Source: Ignavibacteria bacterium RIFOXYB12_FULL_35_14
GTDB taxonomy: Bacteria > Bacteroidota > Ignavibacteria > Ignavibacteriales > Ignavibacteriaceae
Length of the DNA stretch: 64,000 nt
Reading direction: 5' to 3'
Assembly: GCA_001803045.1 (NCBI GenBank)
Contig: MHAR01000056.1
Coordinates: 1 to 64,000, forward strand
A program made the translations under genes and the position numbers. Below the pieces are notes generated by a model. That model saw only the letters and a list, made by a program, of their open reading frames with translations, ran no database searches and was not told where the DNA came from. Positions 52,900-62,042 of this stretch are shown here, piece after piece. Positions within the stretch are counted from its first letter, which is position 1; the number at the start of each line of letters is the position of its first letter.

Positions 52900-54216
52900 C
52901 TATATTATTAACTTACCAAAGACATCATAATCATCGTAGTCATAAAATTCCACATCATAAAAATTACCGATGTTAATACCGCTGCCAGCCGGAATTAAAA
53001 CATCGCCATCAATTTCCGGCGCATCTCGATACGAACGCGCTACATAATAACCATTTTCTCTGTCTTCGACTAAAACTCTTAATCTTTTTCCTGAAAGTGC
53101 TTTATTTTTTTCAGTAGAAATATCTTTCTGTATTTCCATTAGAACTTCGAGCCTTCGCTTTTTTTCTTCTTCAGATACAGGGTCGCCAAGAATAAAGCTG
53201 CTTGTACTTTCTTCTTTTGAATATGTAAATACACCTAACTTATCGAATTTAGTTTCACGAACAAATTCACAAAGCTCATCAAAGTCTTTTACTTTCTCAG
53301 TAGGATACCCGACAATAAAAGTAGTTCTTAAAACAATCTTCGGAACACGAGCACGTAAATTTGCAATAAGCTCTTTGGTTTTTGTCTTGGTAATTCCTCT
53401 TCGCATTGATTTTAAAACATCATCGGAAATATGCTGAAGCGGAACATCGATATATTTGCAAATTTTTTCATTATTGGCAATGACATCAATTACATCTTCG
53501 GGAAAGTGTGACGGATAAGCATACATGATTCTAATCCATTCAATTCCATTAATTTCGCTCAGCTTTGTTAGAAGCTCGGCTAAATTTCTTCTTCCGTAAA
53601 TATCTTTACCATAATCAGTTGTATCTTGGCCAATAATTATAAGCTCTTTAACACCTTTTGCGGCTAAATGATTCGCTTCGAATATAAGCTCTTCCATCGG
53701 TTTGGATTTATGCAATCCGCGCATTAAAGGAATTGCACAAAAGGAACACGGATGATCGCACCCCTCAGAAATTTTTAGATACGCTGTATGATTAGGTGTA
53801 GTTAATAATCTTTCACCTAAAAGCTCATACTTCAATTCACCACCAAGTTCGTGTATTATTTCTTCATATTTTTCGGTTCCAAAAAACGCATCAACTTCGG
53901 GAATCTCCTTTATCAAATCTTCTTTGTATCGTTCGGATAAACAACCGGCAACAACAATTTTTTTAACCTGTCCTAATTTTTTCAGTGCTACGGCATTCAA
54001 AATTGTCTCGATAGATTCGTTTTTTGCTGCTTCAATAAACCCGCAAGTATTTATAATTAATGTTTCGGCATCATTTGGATCTTCAGCTAAATCAAACTTA
54101 TTAACTTGAAGCTGTTTCATTAATCTCTCGGAATCAACTGTGTTTTTTGAACAACCCAATGTAATCACGCTGACTTTATTTTGTTTATTCTTATTCATGC
54201 TAATTTTATGCTTCAC
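52900..54216 (-). CDS. rimO: Ribosomal protein S12 methylthiotransferase RimO
   Basis: A radical SAM enzyme that methylthiolates an Asp of ribosomal protein S12. The three domains are in order: an N-terminal UPF0004 domain with conserved Cys22, Cys58 and Cys92, the radical SAM core with Cys153-x3-Cys157-x2-Cys160 (EGCDHPCSFC), and a C-terminal TRAM domain. IPLMRG and YPSHFPEDVID are typical of RimO rather than MiaB. The start may be the second ATG, six codons in. Confidence 0.95.
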   Translation of the reverse strand: MKHKISMNKNKQNKVSVITLGCSKNTVDSERLMKQLQVNKFDLAEDPNDAETLIINTCGFIEAAKNESIETILNAVALKKLGQVKKIVVAGCLSERYKEDLIKEIPEVDAFFGTEKYEEIIHELGGELKYELLGERLLTTPNHTAYLKISEGCDHPCSFCAIPLMRGLHKSKPMEELIFEANHLAAKGVKELIIIGQDTTDYGKDIYGRRNLAELLTKLSEINGIEWIRIMYAYPSHFPEDVIDVIANNEKICKYIDVPLQHISDDVLKSMRRGITKTKTKELIANLRARVPKIVLRTTFIVGYPTEKVKDFDELCEFVRETKFDKLGVFTYSKEESTSSFILGDPVSEEEKKRRLEVLMEIQKDISTEKNKALSGKRLRVLVEDRENGYYVARSYRDAPEIDGDVLIPAGSGINIGNFYDVEFYDYDDYDVFGKLII

Positions 54217-54343
54217 CTCATGTGATTGTAATTCAAACCGAAACCACTAAACAATAACAGATACGTAAACGAAGCTCTCACTTTATAATAAAATTTATAT
54301 TAAATCAAAATTTTTATAGTGCAATTTAATGATAGATAACAGC

Positions 54344-54542
54344 TAATAAGGTTGAAATATTAAGTGCATGCGAGAGTTACTAAGGTTCATTATTATGATA
54401 TTTTCGTTTCAATTTTATATTGAGATTACTAAAACATTTTTGTTGGATGAGTGATCCAGTTTTATTTGGATCAATGTAAAACCTTATCTATTTTTTTCTA
54501 ACCTTAGTAATAAACTAAACCTTAACTGCTTTGACCTTATTA
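54344..54542. repeat. Nested inverted-repeat element, copy B (199 bp)
   Basis: Outer arms TAATAAGGTTGAA and its counterpart (reverse complement TAATAAGGTCAA) flank inner arms AGTTACTAAGGTT and TAACCTTAGTAA. It lies between rimO and cdsA and belongs with copies at 15360 and 63371. Confidence 0.7.
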
Positions 54543-54639
54543 CTTTATTAATAATTCCATGATTTTGGATTAAGATTTTTACAGCACTGGTCAGTGTTGT
54601 GCTGCAATAAATTACTTTTTGTTTACTTCAGTTAAAAAA

Positions 54640-55464
54640 TCATCTTTCAATCCACAGTAAGAGAATAAGAATTAGCGGGGCAGAAAATATTAATGAATCG
54701 AACCGGTCAAAAATTCCGCCGTGGCCGGGAATAAGACCGGAAGAATCTTTTACACCCGAATCTCTTTTGAAAAGTGATTCTATCAAATCACCAATTTGTC
54801 CAAAAACTCCAACGATTATCCCGATTCCTATTGTTGAATTCCAGGAAAGGAAATCTAAGACAATTATTTTGGAAGCAATCATAGCCAATATGGCAAAAAC
54901 AAAGCCGGCGATTGCGCCTTCCCAGCTTTTTTTAGGACTAACACGCAGAAAAAGTTTATGCTTTCCAAATGCGGTGCCAATGTAATATGCTGCGGAATCG
55001 CAAATCCAAATTGCTGCAAAGATGCAGATGATTAAAAATCCACCGTGCAAATAATTTTCTTTAGACTGAATGTAAAACTCTCGTATAGAAATTAATGCAG
55101 CAGAAAATAATCCAATGTAAAGAACTCCTAAAAGAGTACTGCCTAAATTTAGTAACGACGAGTTTTTATTTCTAAACAGTTCGATCGCACAAAGTGCAGC
55201 AACAACTATAAGAAGAGAAGCATAACTATCAGCAAGTTTTAAGTAGGAATTAACAACTAAGTAAAATACACCGAGTAATCCCATAAACAAATTTACGTGC
55301 ATATTTTTATTGCGAACTAATAAAGAAAATTCATAAAAAGAAATTAGCGAGATGACTAAAACAAAAAAGAGGAAGAAAAATCCGCCTAAATAGCTCGCAG
55401 CTAAAATAACCGGTATTGCGATTATCGAAACTAAAACTCTTAGAACTCCATTACTCATCGCCAT
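54640..55464 (-). CDS. cdsA: Phosphatidate cytidylyltransferase
   Basis: A 274-residue integral membrane enzyme that makes CDP-diacylglycerol for phospholipid synthesis. About eight hydrophobic segments precede the signature LFKRDSGVKDSSGLIPGHGG and DRFDSL at the C-terminus. It starts inside the preceding DUF2007 gene with a 14-base overlap (an ATG two codons later gives an 8-base overlap). Complete and typical. Confidence 0.95.
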   Translation of the reverse strand: MAMSNGVLRVLVSIIAIPVILAASYLGGFFFLFFVLVISLISFYEFSLLVRNKNMHVNLFMGLLGVFYLVVNSYLKLADSYASLLIVVAALCAIELFRNKNSSLLNLGSTLLGVLYIGLFSAALISIREFYIQSKENYLHGGFLIICIFAAIWICDSAAYYIGTAFGKHKLFLRVSPKKSWEGAIAGFVFAILAMIASKIIVLDFLSWNSTIGIGIIVGVFGQIGDLIESLFKRDSGVKDSSGLIPGHGGIFDRFDSLIFSAPLILILLLWIER

Positions 55465-55813
55465 TAGTTTCAGCTTCTTTTATGTTTTCGTTTTTAACTT
55501 TTTGAATAAAAGCTACAGCATCTTGCACATCTTCTTTTCGAACCAGAAGCTTTACTACAGAAAAATCACCTGGGGCAGGATAATTCCTATCTTTTTGAGA
55601 TAACACAACCGCCTTAATTCCGGCGCTTTCAAGATTATTCTTTATCATTTCAACCTCATATTCTTGAGATGAAGTGTAAACAATCTCCCAATTTTGTTCG
55701 CTCCATTCTTCCGGCTTAATATAATCATCATCGGGAAGCAGAGCTGAACCGCAATCGGGACAAAAGGCCATTCCTTCAACATATTCATATTCGCATTTCG
55801 GACATACTGGCAT
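55451..55813 (-). CDS. Zinc-ribbon DUF2007 protein
   Basis: A 120-residue protein with an N-terminal zinc ribbon (CPKCEYEYVEGMAFCPDCG, two Cys pairs) and a DUF2007-like domain (WEIVYTSSQEYEVEMIKNNL, about 42-110). DUF2007 proteins are of unknown function and often accompany signal or membrane genes. It overlaps cdsA by 14 bases and follows the CPBP gene by 8 bases. Confidence 0.82.
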   Translation of the reverse strand: MPVCPKCEYEYVEGMAFCPDCGSALLPDDDYIKPEEWSEQNWEIVYTSSQEYEVEMIKNNLESAGIKAVVLSQKDRNYPAPGDFSVVKLLVRKEDVQDAVAFIQKVKNENIKEAETNGDE

Positions 55814-55821
55814 AAGTCCTC

Positions 55822-56805
55822 CTATATTTTTATTGCTTTAGAATAATACTTTTTAATTGTGAATAAAACTCCTGCAAAGAGTACAACCATAAATAATAAA
55901 AGCATAAATGATGATCCTAACTCAACCGGCTTTTGAACTTTTGAACTGATAAGTTCAGCATCGCCAAAAATAAAGTAAAGCATAACTGCTGCGAAATTAT
56001 TCAGGAAATGAAGTATTATCGGTATGATTATCGAACCGCTCATGTATGCTGCAAATCCAAAATACAAACCAAGAACAATGAGGGGAATTAACCCATAAGG
56101 ATTAAAATGATTTGCACCAAAAAATATTGCCGTGATAAGTGCAGCATAAAACGGCTTCATTTTCATTTCAAAACTTCTCTGCACTAATCCTCTAAACATT
56201 GCTTCTTCACTTAATGCCGGAATAACTGCAACAACAAATACGATTAATATTCCTTCATAAACAGAATTGGCTTTCAGCAAACTGCCATAAGTTTTTTCAA
56301 TGTACGTATTGAGCGTATCTAAAAGTTCTTTAAATGTTTTAATGATAGGTACACTGTTGGCAAGCTGATCAATAAAATAATTTTGGATGTAAAGATAATT
56401 TTGCAGAAGAACAGTTAGAATTGCTATCCCGATTGTGAAGAGAAGAACTTCTTTCCAACCGGGAATTTTTATGCGAAGAAATTTTGTAACATCAGTATAA
56501 AATAATCTTGAAAAAACGAGAGCAGGCAATAATATAAATAAAATTTGACCTGCCATTGTCATTAATCTTATTCCGTTTACAGGAGCATTTTCAATATCCA
56601 AACCAAAAATAAGAAGCGTTAGCAATCCGCCAACAATTTGATATAAAAAAAATCCTCCTATCAAACCGATAAATGCGGCACCTATTGGAGATATTTGCGG
56701 GTTAAATTGCTGTTCGGGAGTTAATTCGGGCTGAAGTTGTTCTTTGAATTCATTACCGTATCCGGAATTTTCGTTCAGCTCTGGGTCTTTGTTTTGTTCA
56801 TCCAT
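55822..56805 (-). CDS. CPBP-family intramembrane metalloprotease
   Basis: A 327-residue polytopic membrane protein of the CPBP (ABI) family. The motif EEAMFRGLVQR holds the paired Glu and Arg residues, and FFGANHF supplies the His. Members are putative intramembrane proteases related to Rce1; in bacteria the substrates are mostly unknown. A Gln/Glu-rich N-terminal tail (about 1-40) lies before the first helix. It is in one transcript with DUF2007 and cdsA. Confidence 0.88.
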   Translation of the reverse strand: MDEQNKDPELNENSGYGNEFKEQLQPELTPEQQFNPQISPIGAAFIGLIGGFFLYQIVGGLLTLLIFGLDIENAPVNGIRLMTMAGQILFILLPALVFSRLFYTDVTKFLRIKIPGWKEVLLFTIGIAILTVLLQNYLYIQNYFIDQLANSVPIIKTFKELLDTLNTYIEKTYGSLLKANSVYEGILIVFVVAVIPALSEEAMFRGLVQRSFEMKMKPFYAALITAIFFGANHFNPYGLIPLIVLGLYFGFAAYMSGSIIIPIILHFLNNFAAVMLYFIFGDAELISSKVQKPVELGSSFMLLLFMVVLFAGVLFTIKKYYSKAIKI

Positions 56806-56907
56806 ATTAACGGGAAAATTTATGATTTGAAGAATTTTTTCGAATCAAATTACTTAAAAACCAATTTCTATCAAATTTAAATTAGCTTCGAAAAGAATGG
56901 AGAGCGA

Positions 56908-57696
56908 TTATCTTTTTGAAGTTAATTTACCGGCTAATCCTTCATACGCGGTTAATTCCCCGTCAATGGCGCCAATTATAACTTTGGTTTTAACTTTAAC
57001 CGGAAGCTTTAAAGCATCATCTGTCATCCAAACGAGGATGCTTCCCTCACTTTTAAATAGTCCGCCTTCCTGAACTAATGGTTCAACAACAATGCAGCCA
57101 AATTTCCCGGCAGGAACTTCAACGGTTTCCTTACCATGGTATTTTACATCTAAATCGTAAACTCTATCTTTATAAAAATTTTTTAAGTGAACTCTATCAT
57201 CAGCTTTAAGTTTTGAGTAATCGAAAGTTCTTGCAAAATACAAAGCTGAAACAATATCGTTTACATATTTTGGAATTTCATATTCACCTTCGCTGGTTTT
57301 TGCTTTTCCTTTGCGCTGATCAAAAAATGCTGAGAAGTCGCGCGAATAGCTCCCCTCTCTGATATGCTGTTCAAATCTCCAGGGAAAAAGTCCTTCAACA
57401 TCAAGATATGTTTCATATCTATCTCTAACTTTGTATATCCAATCAAAGCTTGGAACAGTGTTTACTTCGAATGTAACATGATAGGCATTTCGTCCGGAAA
57501 TTCTTTTTATTTTAGGAATATTAAACGTTGCTATTCCAGCAGTGACAAATCCATACTTAACATCAAAGGTTAATTTTTCATTTACCTTAAAAGCTTTGTT
57601 CTCAACTTTTCTGAACTCATCTGGAGGAGTGAATATCATTCCATTGAAAAAAAATGTCGTAAATACAAGAATTGAAAACAAAAAGGATTTAGGCAT
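56908..57696 (-). CDS. DUF3108-domain exported protein
   Basis: A 262-residue protein with a signal peptide (MPKSFLFSILVFTTFFFNG) and a DUF3108 domain over most of its length, with FKVNEKLTFDVKYGFVTAG near the N-terminus and a C-terminal VVEPLVQEGGLFKSEGSI. The ATG at 57696 is preferred because GGAG lies six bases before it; further upstream ATGs sit inside the GT9 gene. DUF3108 proteins appear beside LPS or envelope genes; function unknown. Confidence 0.85.
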   Translation of the reverse strand: MPKSFLFSILVFTTFFFNGMIFTPPDEFRKVENKAFKVNEKLTFDVKYGFVTAGIATFNIPKIKRISGRNAYHVTFEVNTVPSFDWIYKVRDRYETYLDVEGLFPWRFEQHIREGSYSRDFSAFFDQRKGKAKTSEGEYEIPKYVNDIVSALYFARTFDYSKLKADDRVHLKNFYKDRVYDLDVKYHGKETVEVPAGKFGCIVVEPLVQEGGLFKSEGSILVWMTDDALKLPVKVKTKVIIGAIDGELTAYEGLAGKLTSKR

Positions 57697-58744
57697 TAAT
57701 TTCTCCATCATTTTTCTTAAAGTTAAGTAATTTTTGCACTTCTGAAAACACTTTGCTCATTTTAATGCTGCTCATACAATTTAAACGCTCACACTGTTCA
57801 CTTGTACAATCAGAACAATCGATTTCCGGAATAAATATTTTTGCGCTGCTCGAATATGGTCCCCATCTTTTGGCTGAACAAGATAAAATTTTGGAGTAAA
57901 AACCAATAGTTGATTTTCCTAATGCTGCGGCAATGTGAATTGGACCGGTTGAATTTGAAATAAAAAGTGCCGATTTATTAATTATTGCAATCATTTCCGC
58001 CAGTGATAGTTTTCCTGCAAAGTTTTTTATGTTGTCGTTTATAACTAGTTGATCACAAAGTTTTTTCTCCGAGGAAAGTCCGGTAATAATTATTGAAACT
58101 TCCGATTCTTTTGACAACATTACAACAAGGTCTTTAAAGCTCTTAATGGGAAGATCAATGGCGCTGCCACCGCTTCCAGGATGAATAATGATAATTGGCT
58201 TAGCGGGGTAAATCTTACAATCCTTTAGCAGCTTATCAATTGCTTTTTCACTTTGTGATTCCACATTAAGATGAAAATCTATTTTATCAATACTAACTTT
58301 CTCAACAATTCCAAAAGCTTTAAGAAGATTAACATTATATTCAAGCTCATGTTTCTCCGCATACTTTCTGTGCTCAAATATTTTGTGATTGAGCAGAAAA
58401 GAATACCAGCGGTAGCCGGTTCCAATTCTATGCTTTATTCGGCTTAAGAACACAATTAAAGCTGTTTGAAAAGTTGGATATACGATTAAGCACGAATCAA
58501 AATTATATTTCTTCAATTCTTGATAATTTTCTTTTATGATTACCTTACCATCTGCCTCTTTCAGTAATAAAATTTCATCAATAAAAGGATTTTCAAAAGC
58601 TAAACTCTTTGTGTATTTTCGTAAAAGGTATGTCACTCTGCACTTGGGGAAATGTCGTTTGATAATTTCAGCCAGAGGCAGAGATAAAACCACATCGCCA
58701 ATTCTATCTGTTCTTACAATTAATAAATTTTTAGGTTCAATCAT
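57689..58744 (-). CDS. Glycosyltransferase family 9 (heptosyltransferase-like)
   Basis: A 351-residue GT9 protein. NLLIVRTDRIGDVVLSLPLAE is the N-terminal Gly-rich block, and FISNSTGPIHIAAALGKST is the C-terminal nucleotide-sugar site. A Cys-rich end (DCSDCTSEQCERLNC, about 315-330) is unusual and may bind metal or form disulfides. It overlaps the MPG gene by 4 bases and the DUF3108 gene by 8 bases. A role in LPS core or another glycolipid is inferred. Confidence 0.88.
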   Translation of the reverse strand: MIEPKNLLIVRTDRIGDVVLSLPLAEIIKRHFPKCRVTYLLRKYTKSLAFENPFIDEILLLKEADGKVIIKENYQELKKYNFDSCLIVYPTFQTALIVFLSRIKHRIGTGYRWYSFLLNHKIFEHRKYAEKHELEYNVNLLKAFGIVEKVSIDKIDFHLNVESQSEKAIDKLLKDCKIYPAKPIIIIHPGSGGSAIDLPIKSFKDLVVMLSKESEVSIIITGLSSEKKLCDQLVINDNIKNFAGKLSLAEMIAIINKSALFISNSTGPIHIAAALGKSTIGFYSKILSCSAKRWGPYSSSAKIFIPEIDCSDCTSEQCERLNCMSSIKMSKVFSEVQKLLNFKKNDGEINA

Positions 58745-59352
58745 CTTCTTGAAACGAATGGATTACCTTTTATAAAAAATCTCCACTGCAAATTTACTGA
58801 TCTTGTAATACCAATCCTTTTGCTGACACCAATTTCTTTGCTTCTTAGCTTTGGTTGATTTAAAATAAAAATTTCATTCCCGGTTAGATCAACACCATTA
58901 TGCTTTCTATTTATTCCACAAGCTTGACATAATTTCCCGGGACCATTTGTTAGATTATATTTTTCTTTATCGTGAATTAATTTTCTTCCAAAACGATTTT
59001 TTATCATCACGTCGATACTCTTCATCGGTTCAAGTGCTCTAATCAAAACAGCAATGCCTTTATCTTTTTTGCCAACAACAATATTAGCACAAAAATGAGC
59101 ACCATAAGTAAAATACACGTATAAATATCCGCCTTCATTGAACATCACTTCATTGCGGTTTGTTTTTCCTTTAAACGCATGAGAAGCCTGATCATAATCT
59201 CCATGATAAGCTTCAACCTCAACTATTTTGCCGGATAATATTTTGCTGCCGGATTTTTTCACCAAAACTTTCCCAAGAAGATCTCTGGCGACAAAAAGTA
59301 AATTGCGGGTATAAAATTGTCTGCTAAGCTTTTTAGGTTTGTAAAAAATCAT
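58741..59352 (-). CDS. mpg: DNA-3-methyladenine glycosylase, MPG type
   Basis: A 203-residue alkyladenine glycosylase of the mammalian Aag/MPG family, which removes alkylated purines. Conserved blocks are LLGKVLV, GKIVEVEAYHGDYDQASHAF with the catalytic Glu, YFTYGAHFCANIV, and NLTNGPGKLCQACGI. It overlaps the GT9 gene by 4 bases, though its repair role has no clear link to that gene. Confidence 0.93.
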   Translation of the reverse strand: MIFYKPKKLSRQFYTRNLLFVARDLLGKVLVKKSGSKILSGKIVEVEAYHGDYDQASHAFKGKTNRNEVMFNEGGYLYVYFTYGAHFCANIVVGKKDKGIAVLIRALEPMKSIDVMIKNRFGRKLIHDKEKYNLTNGPGKLCQACGINRKHNGVDLTGNEIFILNQPKLRSKEIGVSKRIGITRSVNLQWRFFIKGNPFVSRR

Positions 59353-59379
59353 AAAAAGTTAATGAGGCTAATACCAGGA

Positions 59380-59961
59380 TTATTTTTCAAGGCGGGATTT
59401 TAATTCTTCGATTGAATGAAGATACTTTTCTTTATTCTCAGGCTTTCTCTCAATCAGCTTTTCATAAATTTTTATGGCTTCTTTTAATTCACCTTGTGAA
59501 ATATAAATTTTTGCCAGAGTTTCCGATATTAATAAGGTCTCGTACGTTTTGGGCTCATCAGCGGGAGTTAGGTTCCCATCATGCGTTTCAAATGGAATCT
59601 TAATATCAGCATGTTTTAGATCATCAATATTATAAATAGTTTTTTCTCCGCGTTGAATACTCTCAATTTCTTGCAGGTAAAAATTAAATGTTTTGGGAGA
59701 ATGAATAATATCGCTGGCTGATTTTAAATGCTGCACTGCCTGGTGATATTTTCCAAGCTGTGCATAAGTTTTACATAATAAGATTTGTGCAGAAGTGTCA
59801 GTAGGAAATTTTTCTAAATGTCTTTCAAGTAATTGGGCTGATTCCACATAGTGTGCATTTGCGTATTTCTTCGCAGCTAAACAGAGTGAAAGATGTGTTT
59901 CTCGATTCAGGTTCGAAATAATTTGCGCCTTTTGCGTTAACGAATCGAATAACTTATCCAA
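59380..59961 (-). CDS. TPR-repeat protein, 193 aa
   Basis: A 193-residue helical protein without a signal peptide, with TPR-like units: HYVESAQLLERHLEKFPTD (about 35-53), GKYHQAVQHLKSA (about 70-82) and GELKEAIKIYEKLIERKPEN (about 155-174). It is cytoplasmic and a scaffold, probably co-transcribed with the GT2 gene 16 bases upstream. The partner is unknown. Confidence 0.8.
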   Translation of the reverse strand: MDKLFDSLTQKAQIISNLNRETHLSLCLAAKKYANAHYVESAQLLERHLEKFPTDTSAQILLCKTYAQLGKYHQAVQHLKSASDIIHSPKTFNFYLQEIESIQRGEKTIYNIDDLKHADIKIPFETHDGNLTPADEPKTYETLLISETLAKIYISQGELKEAIKIYEKLIERKPENKEKYLHSIEELKSRLEK

Positions 59962-59977
59962 CTATTTTCCGATCGTA

Positions 59978-61429
59978 CTAGACTTTTGAGTATGCATGTT
60001 TAATTGAAGTTAGCGACACAAAAGAAAATCCCAAAAAGAATAAAATCTGAAATGGTAATGCCGCTATCTCAGAAAAATAAATTGATGAACCAATTCCAAC
60101 CAGACAATACAAAGCCATAATCAGTTCAACATAAACCGAAAGCCCTATTTTGCGGCTTGTATAATGTTTGCCAATCCATGAATCTTTTTCATTTTCAAGC
60201 TTGAATTTTGGAGTTCTGACGAATTCACTTTTTCTGCTTAAAAGTCCTTCAATAACAGCACGTGAATTGTTAACTGCAAAACCCATGCTTCCAGCCATGA
60301 ACAAAGGAAACAAAACTATCTTTTTGCGCCAATCCGTTCTAATATCTTTCTGTGAATAAAGATAAAAAACGAATGAGCTTATGAATGCCAAAACAAATAA
60401 TGATAAAACTGCAAAATAAAGCTCATGCGAGCCGCTGTTCTTAATAAATATTAATGGAACATTCAATATTGCAGCTAACAAAATGAACGGAAAAACTAAA
60501 TTGTTAGTCAAATGAAAAGTTGATTGAAGCTTTACCCGCAGAGGAATATCCGATTTCCAAACAAGTGGAAGAATTTTTTTTGCAGTTTCAATTGCACCTT
60601 TGGTCCAACGGAATTGCTGGGATTTAAGTGCATTAATTTCTGATGGTAGTTCTGCAGGTGAAGTAAAGTCTTTTAAGTAAACAAATCTCCAGCCATTTAG
60701 CTGGGCACGATAGCTTAAATCCAAATCTTCTGTAAGAGTATCAGTATGCCAATCACCAGCATCAATAATGCAGCTTTTTCTCCAAACTCCGCCGGTTCCG
60801 TTAAAATTAATGAAGAACCCTGCTTTATTTCTTACGGATTGTTCAATCACAAAGTGACCATCCAAAGCTAATGCTTGTGCTTTTGTGAGAAGAGAAAAAT
60901 CTCCGTTAAGATGTTCCCATCTCGTCTGAACCATTCCAATATTTTGATCGCTAAAGAAAGAAAGGGTTTTACGTAAAAAGTTTTTGTCTGGAATGAAATC
61001 GGCGTCAAATATCGCTATGTACTCACCTTTAGCTGTACTTAAACCTTCCTTAAGAGCACCAGCTTTAAATCCAGATCTGTTAGAACGACGAACATGTTTT
61101 ATGTCAAATCCTTCATTCTTCTTTAATTCAACTGCTTTGGCTGTAATGTTAACCGTTTCGTCCGTGGAATCATCAAGTACTTGAATTTCTAATTTATCCT
61201 TTGGATAATCAATCTCGCACACAGAATCAATTAATCTTTCCACAACATACATCTCGTTATAAAGCGGCAGCTGAATTGTAACCAAAGGAAATTCTTCCGG
61301 TCTGTTTCTGGGAATCGGTTTTACATCACGGTATTTATTGTAGTAAAAGATCATGATGAATCCGTGGCATCCGAAAACGAATAGGATAAACAGGGCAACG
61401 AAGTATGAAATAAGTACTATATCATCCAT
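59978..61429 (-). CDS. Family 2 glycosyltransferase, membrane-embedded (BcsA/ceramide-glucosyltransferase-like)
   Basis: A 483-residue membrane GT2 enzyme. One N-terminal helix (about 5-27) precedes the cytoplasmic GT-A domain with VLDDSTDET (about 84-92), the metal-binding DAD in FDADF (142-144), TLTEDLDL, and the QFRWTKG motif near 272. Four or so helices follow. The QxxRW motif suggests a processive or glycolipid glycosyltransferase. The product is not readable. The 32-base gap upstream is followed by lptE. Confidence 0.9.
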   Translation of the reverse strand: MDDIVLISYFVALFILFVFGCHGFIMIFYYNKYRDVKPIPRNRPEEFPLVTIQLPLYNEMYVVERLIDSVCEIDYPKDKLEIQVLDDSTDETVNITAKAVELKKNEGFDIKHVRRSNRSGFKAGALKEGLSTAKGEYIAIFDADFIPDKNFLRKTLSFFSDQNIGMVQTRWEHLNGDFSLLTKAQALALDGHFVIEQSVRNKAGFFINFNGTGGVWRKSCIIDAGDWHTDTLTEDLDLSYRAQLNGWRFVYLKDFTSPAELPSEINALKSQQFRWTKGAIETAKKILPLVWKSDIPLRVKLQSTFHLTNNLVFPFILLAAILNVPLIFIKNSGSHELYFAVLSLFVLAFISSFVFYLYSQKDIRTDWRKKIVLFPLFMAGSMGFAVNNSRAVIEGLLSRKSEFVRTPKFKLENEKDSWIGKHYTSRKIGLSVYVELIMALYCLVGIGSSIYFSEIAALPFQILFFLGFSFVSLTSIKHAYSKV

Positions 61430-61460
61430 AACTATTTATTTGAGCAACCTTATACTGTTA

Positions 61461-62042
61461 TTACCATCCTGAAACTGTATCAAGCAGGATATCCTGAGTT
61501 ATTTTTTCAATCGCTTCTTCGATTGCATTTTTTCTTGAATCAATACTTCCTCCGGACGGATAATCTCCATAATTGGAGAAAGTTTTTTCAAATATTGTTT
61601 TTCTTTTTACTAAATCTTTGTTAACAACTTGAACTGAAATAGTAATTCTTCTTGTTGCGATTTGCTCCCCGGCAGAAACGATTGCCGGTGCATCTGTAAG
61701 AGAAACTACCGTACATTCCAAAATTGCATTTACTGTTGTTTTATCGGTTACCTGAAGTGTATTATCATCAATGAATTTTTGAGTCAGCACTTCAGTAATT
61801 TTCTCACGTAAGCCGGGTTCACCACCCCCGCTTCTGTCGTCAACAATCGGAATTGCTATAGTCTTTAAATGTTCGGGAACAGAAGCGCCTGTAAAAGAAT
61901 ACACGCAACACCCGCCAAAATTAAGCACCATAGAAGTGATAAACAAACACTGAATTATGAGTAAAAAATTCATTTTCTTGCAAAATTTGCAGATTTTTAA
62001 ACGATTGGATCTTCCTGAAGTCATGCTTTTTTTCTTAATCAT
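61461..62042 (-). CDS. lptE: LptE-family LPS-assembly lipoprotein
   Basis: A 193-residue lipoprotein of the Bacteroidota LptE group, the plug partner of the LptD LPS translocon. The lipobox ends FGGC (Cys45 in the long frame), after a hydrophobic segment (about 24-43). The mature region reads LKTIAIPIVDDRSGGGEPGLRE with strand-helix pattern typical of the fold. The longest start overlaps the sigma-54 activator gene by 8 bases; starts at codon 7 or 24 are also possible. No lptD gene is in view. Confidence 0.88.
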   Translation of the reverse strand: MIKKKSMTSGRSNRLKICKFCKKMNFLLIIQCLFITSMVLNFGGCCVYSFTGASVPEHLKTIAIPIVDDRSGGGEPGLREKITEVLTQKFIDDNTLQVTDKTTVNAILECTVVSLTDAPAIVSAGEQIATRRITISVQVVNKDLVKRKTIFEKTFSNYGDYPSGGSIDSRKNAIEEAIEKITQDILLDTVSGW

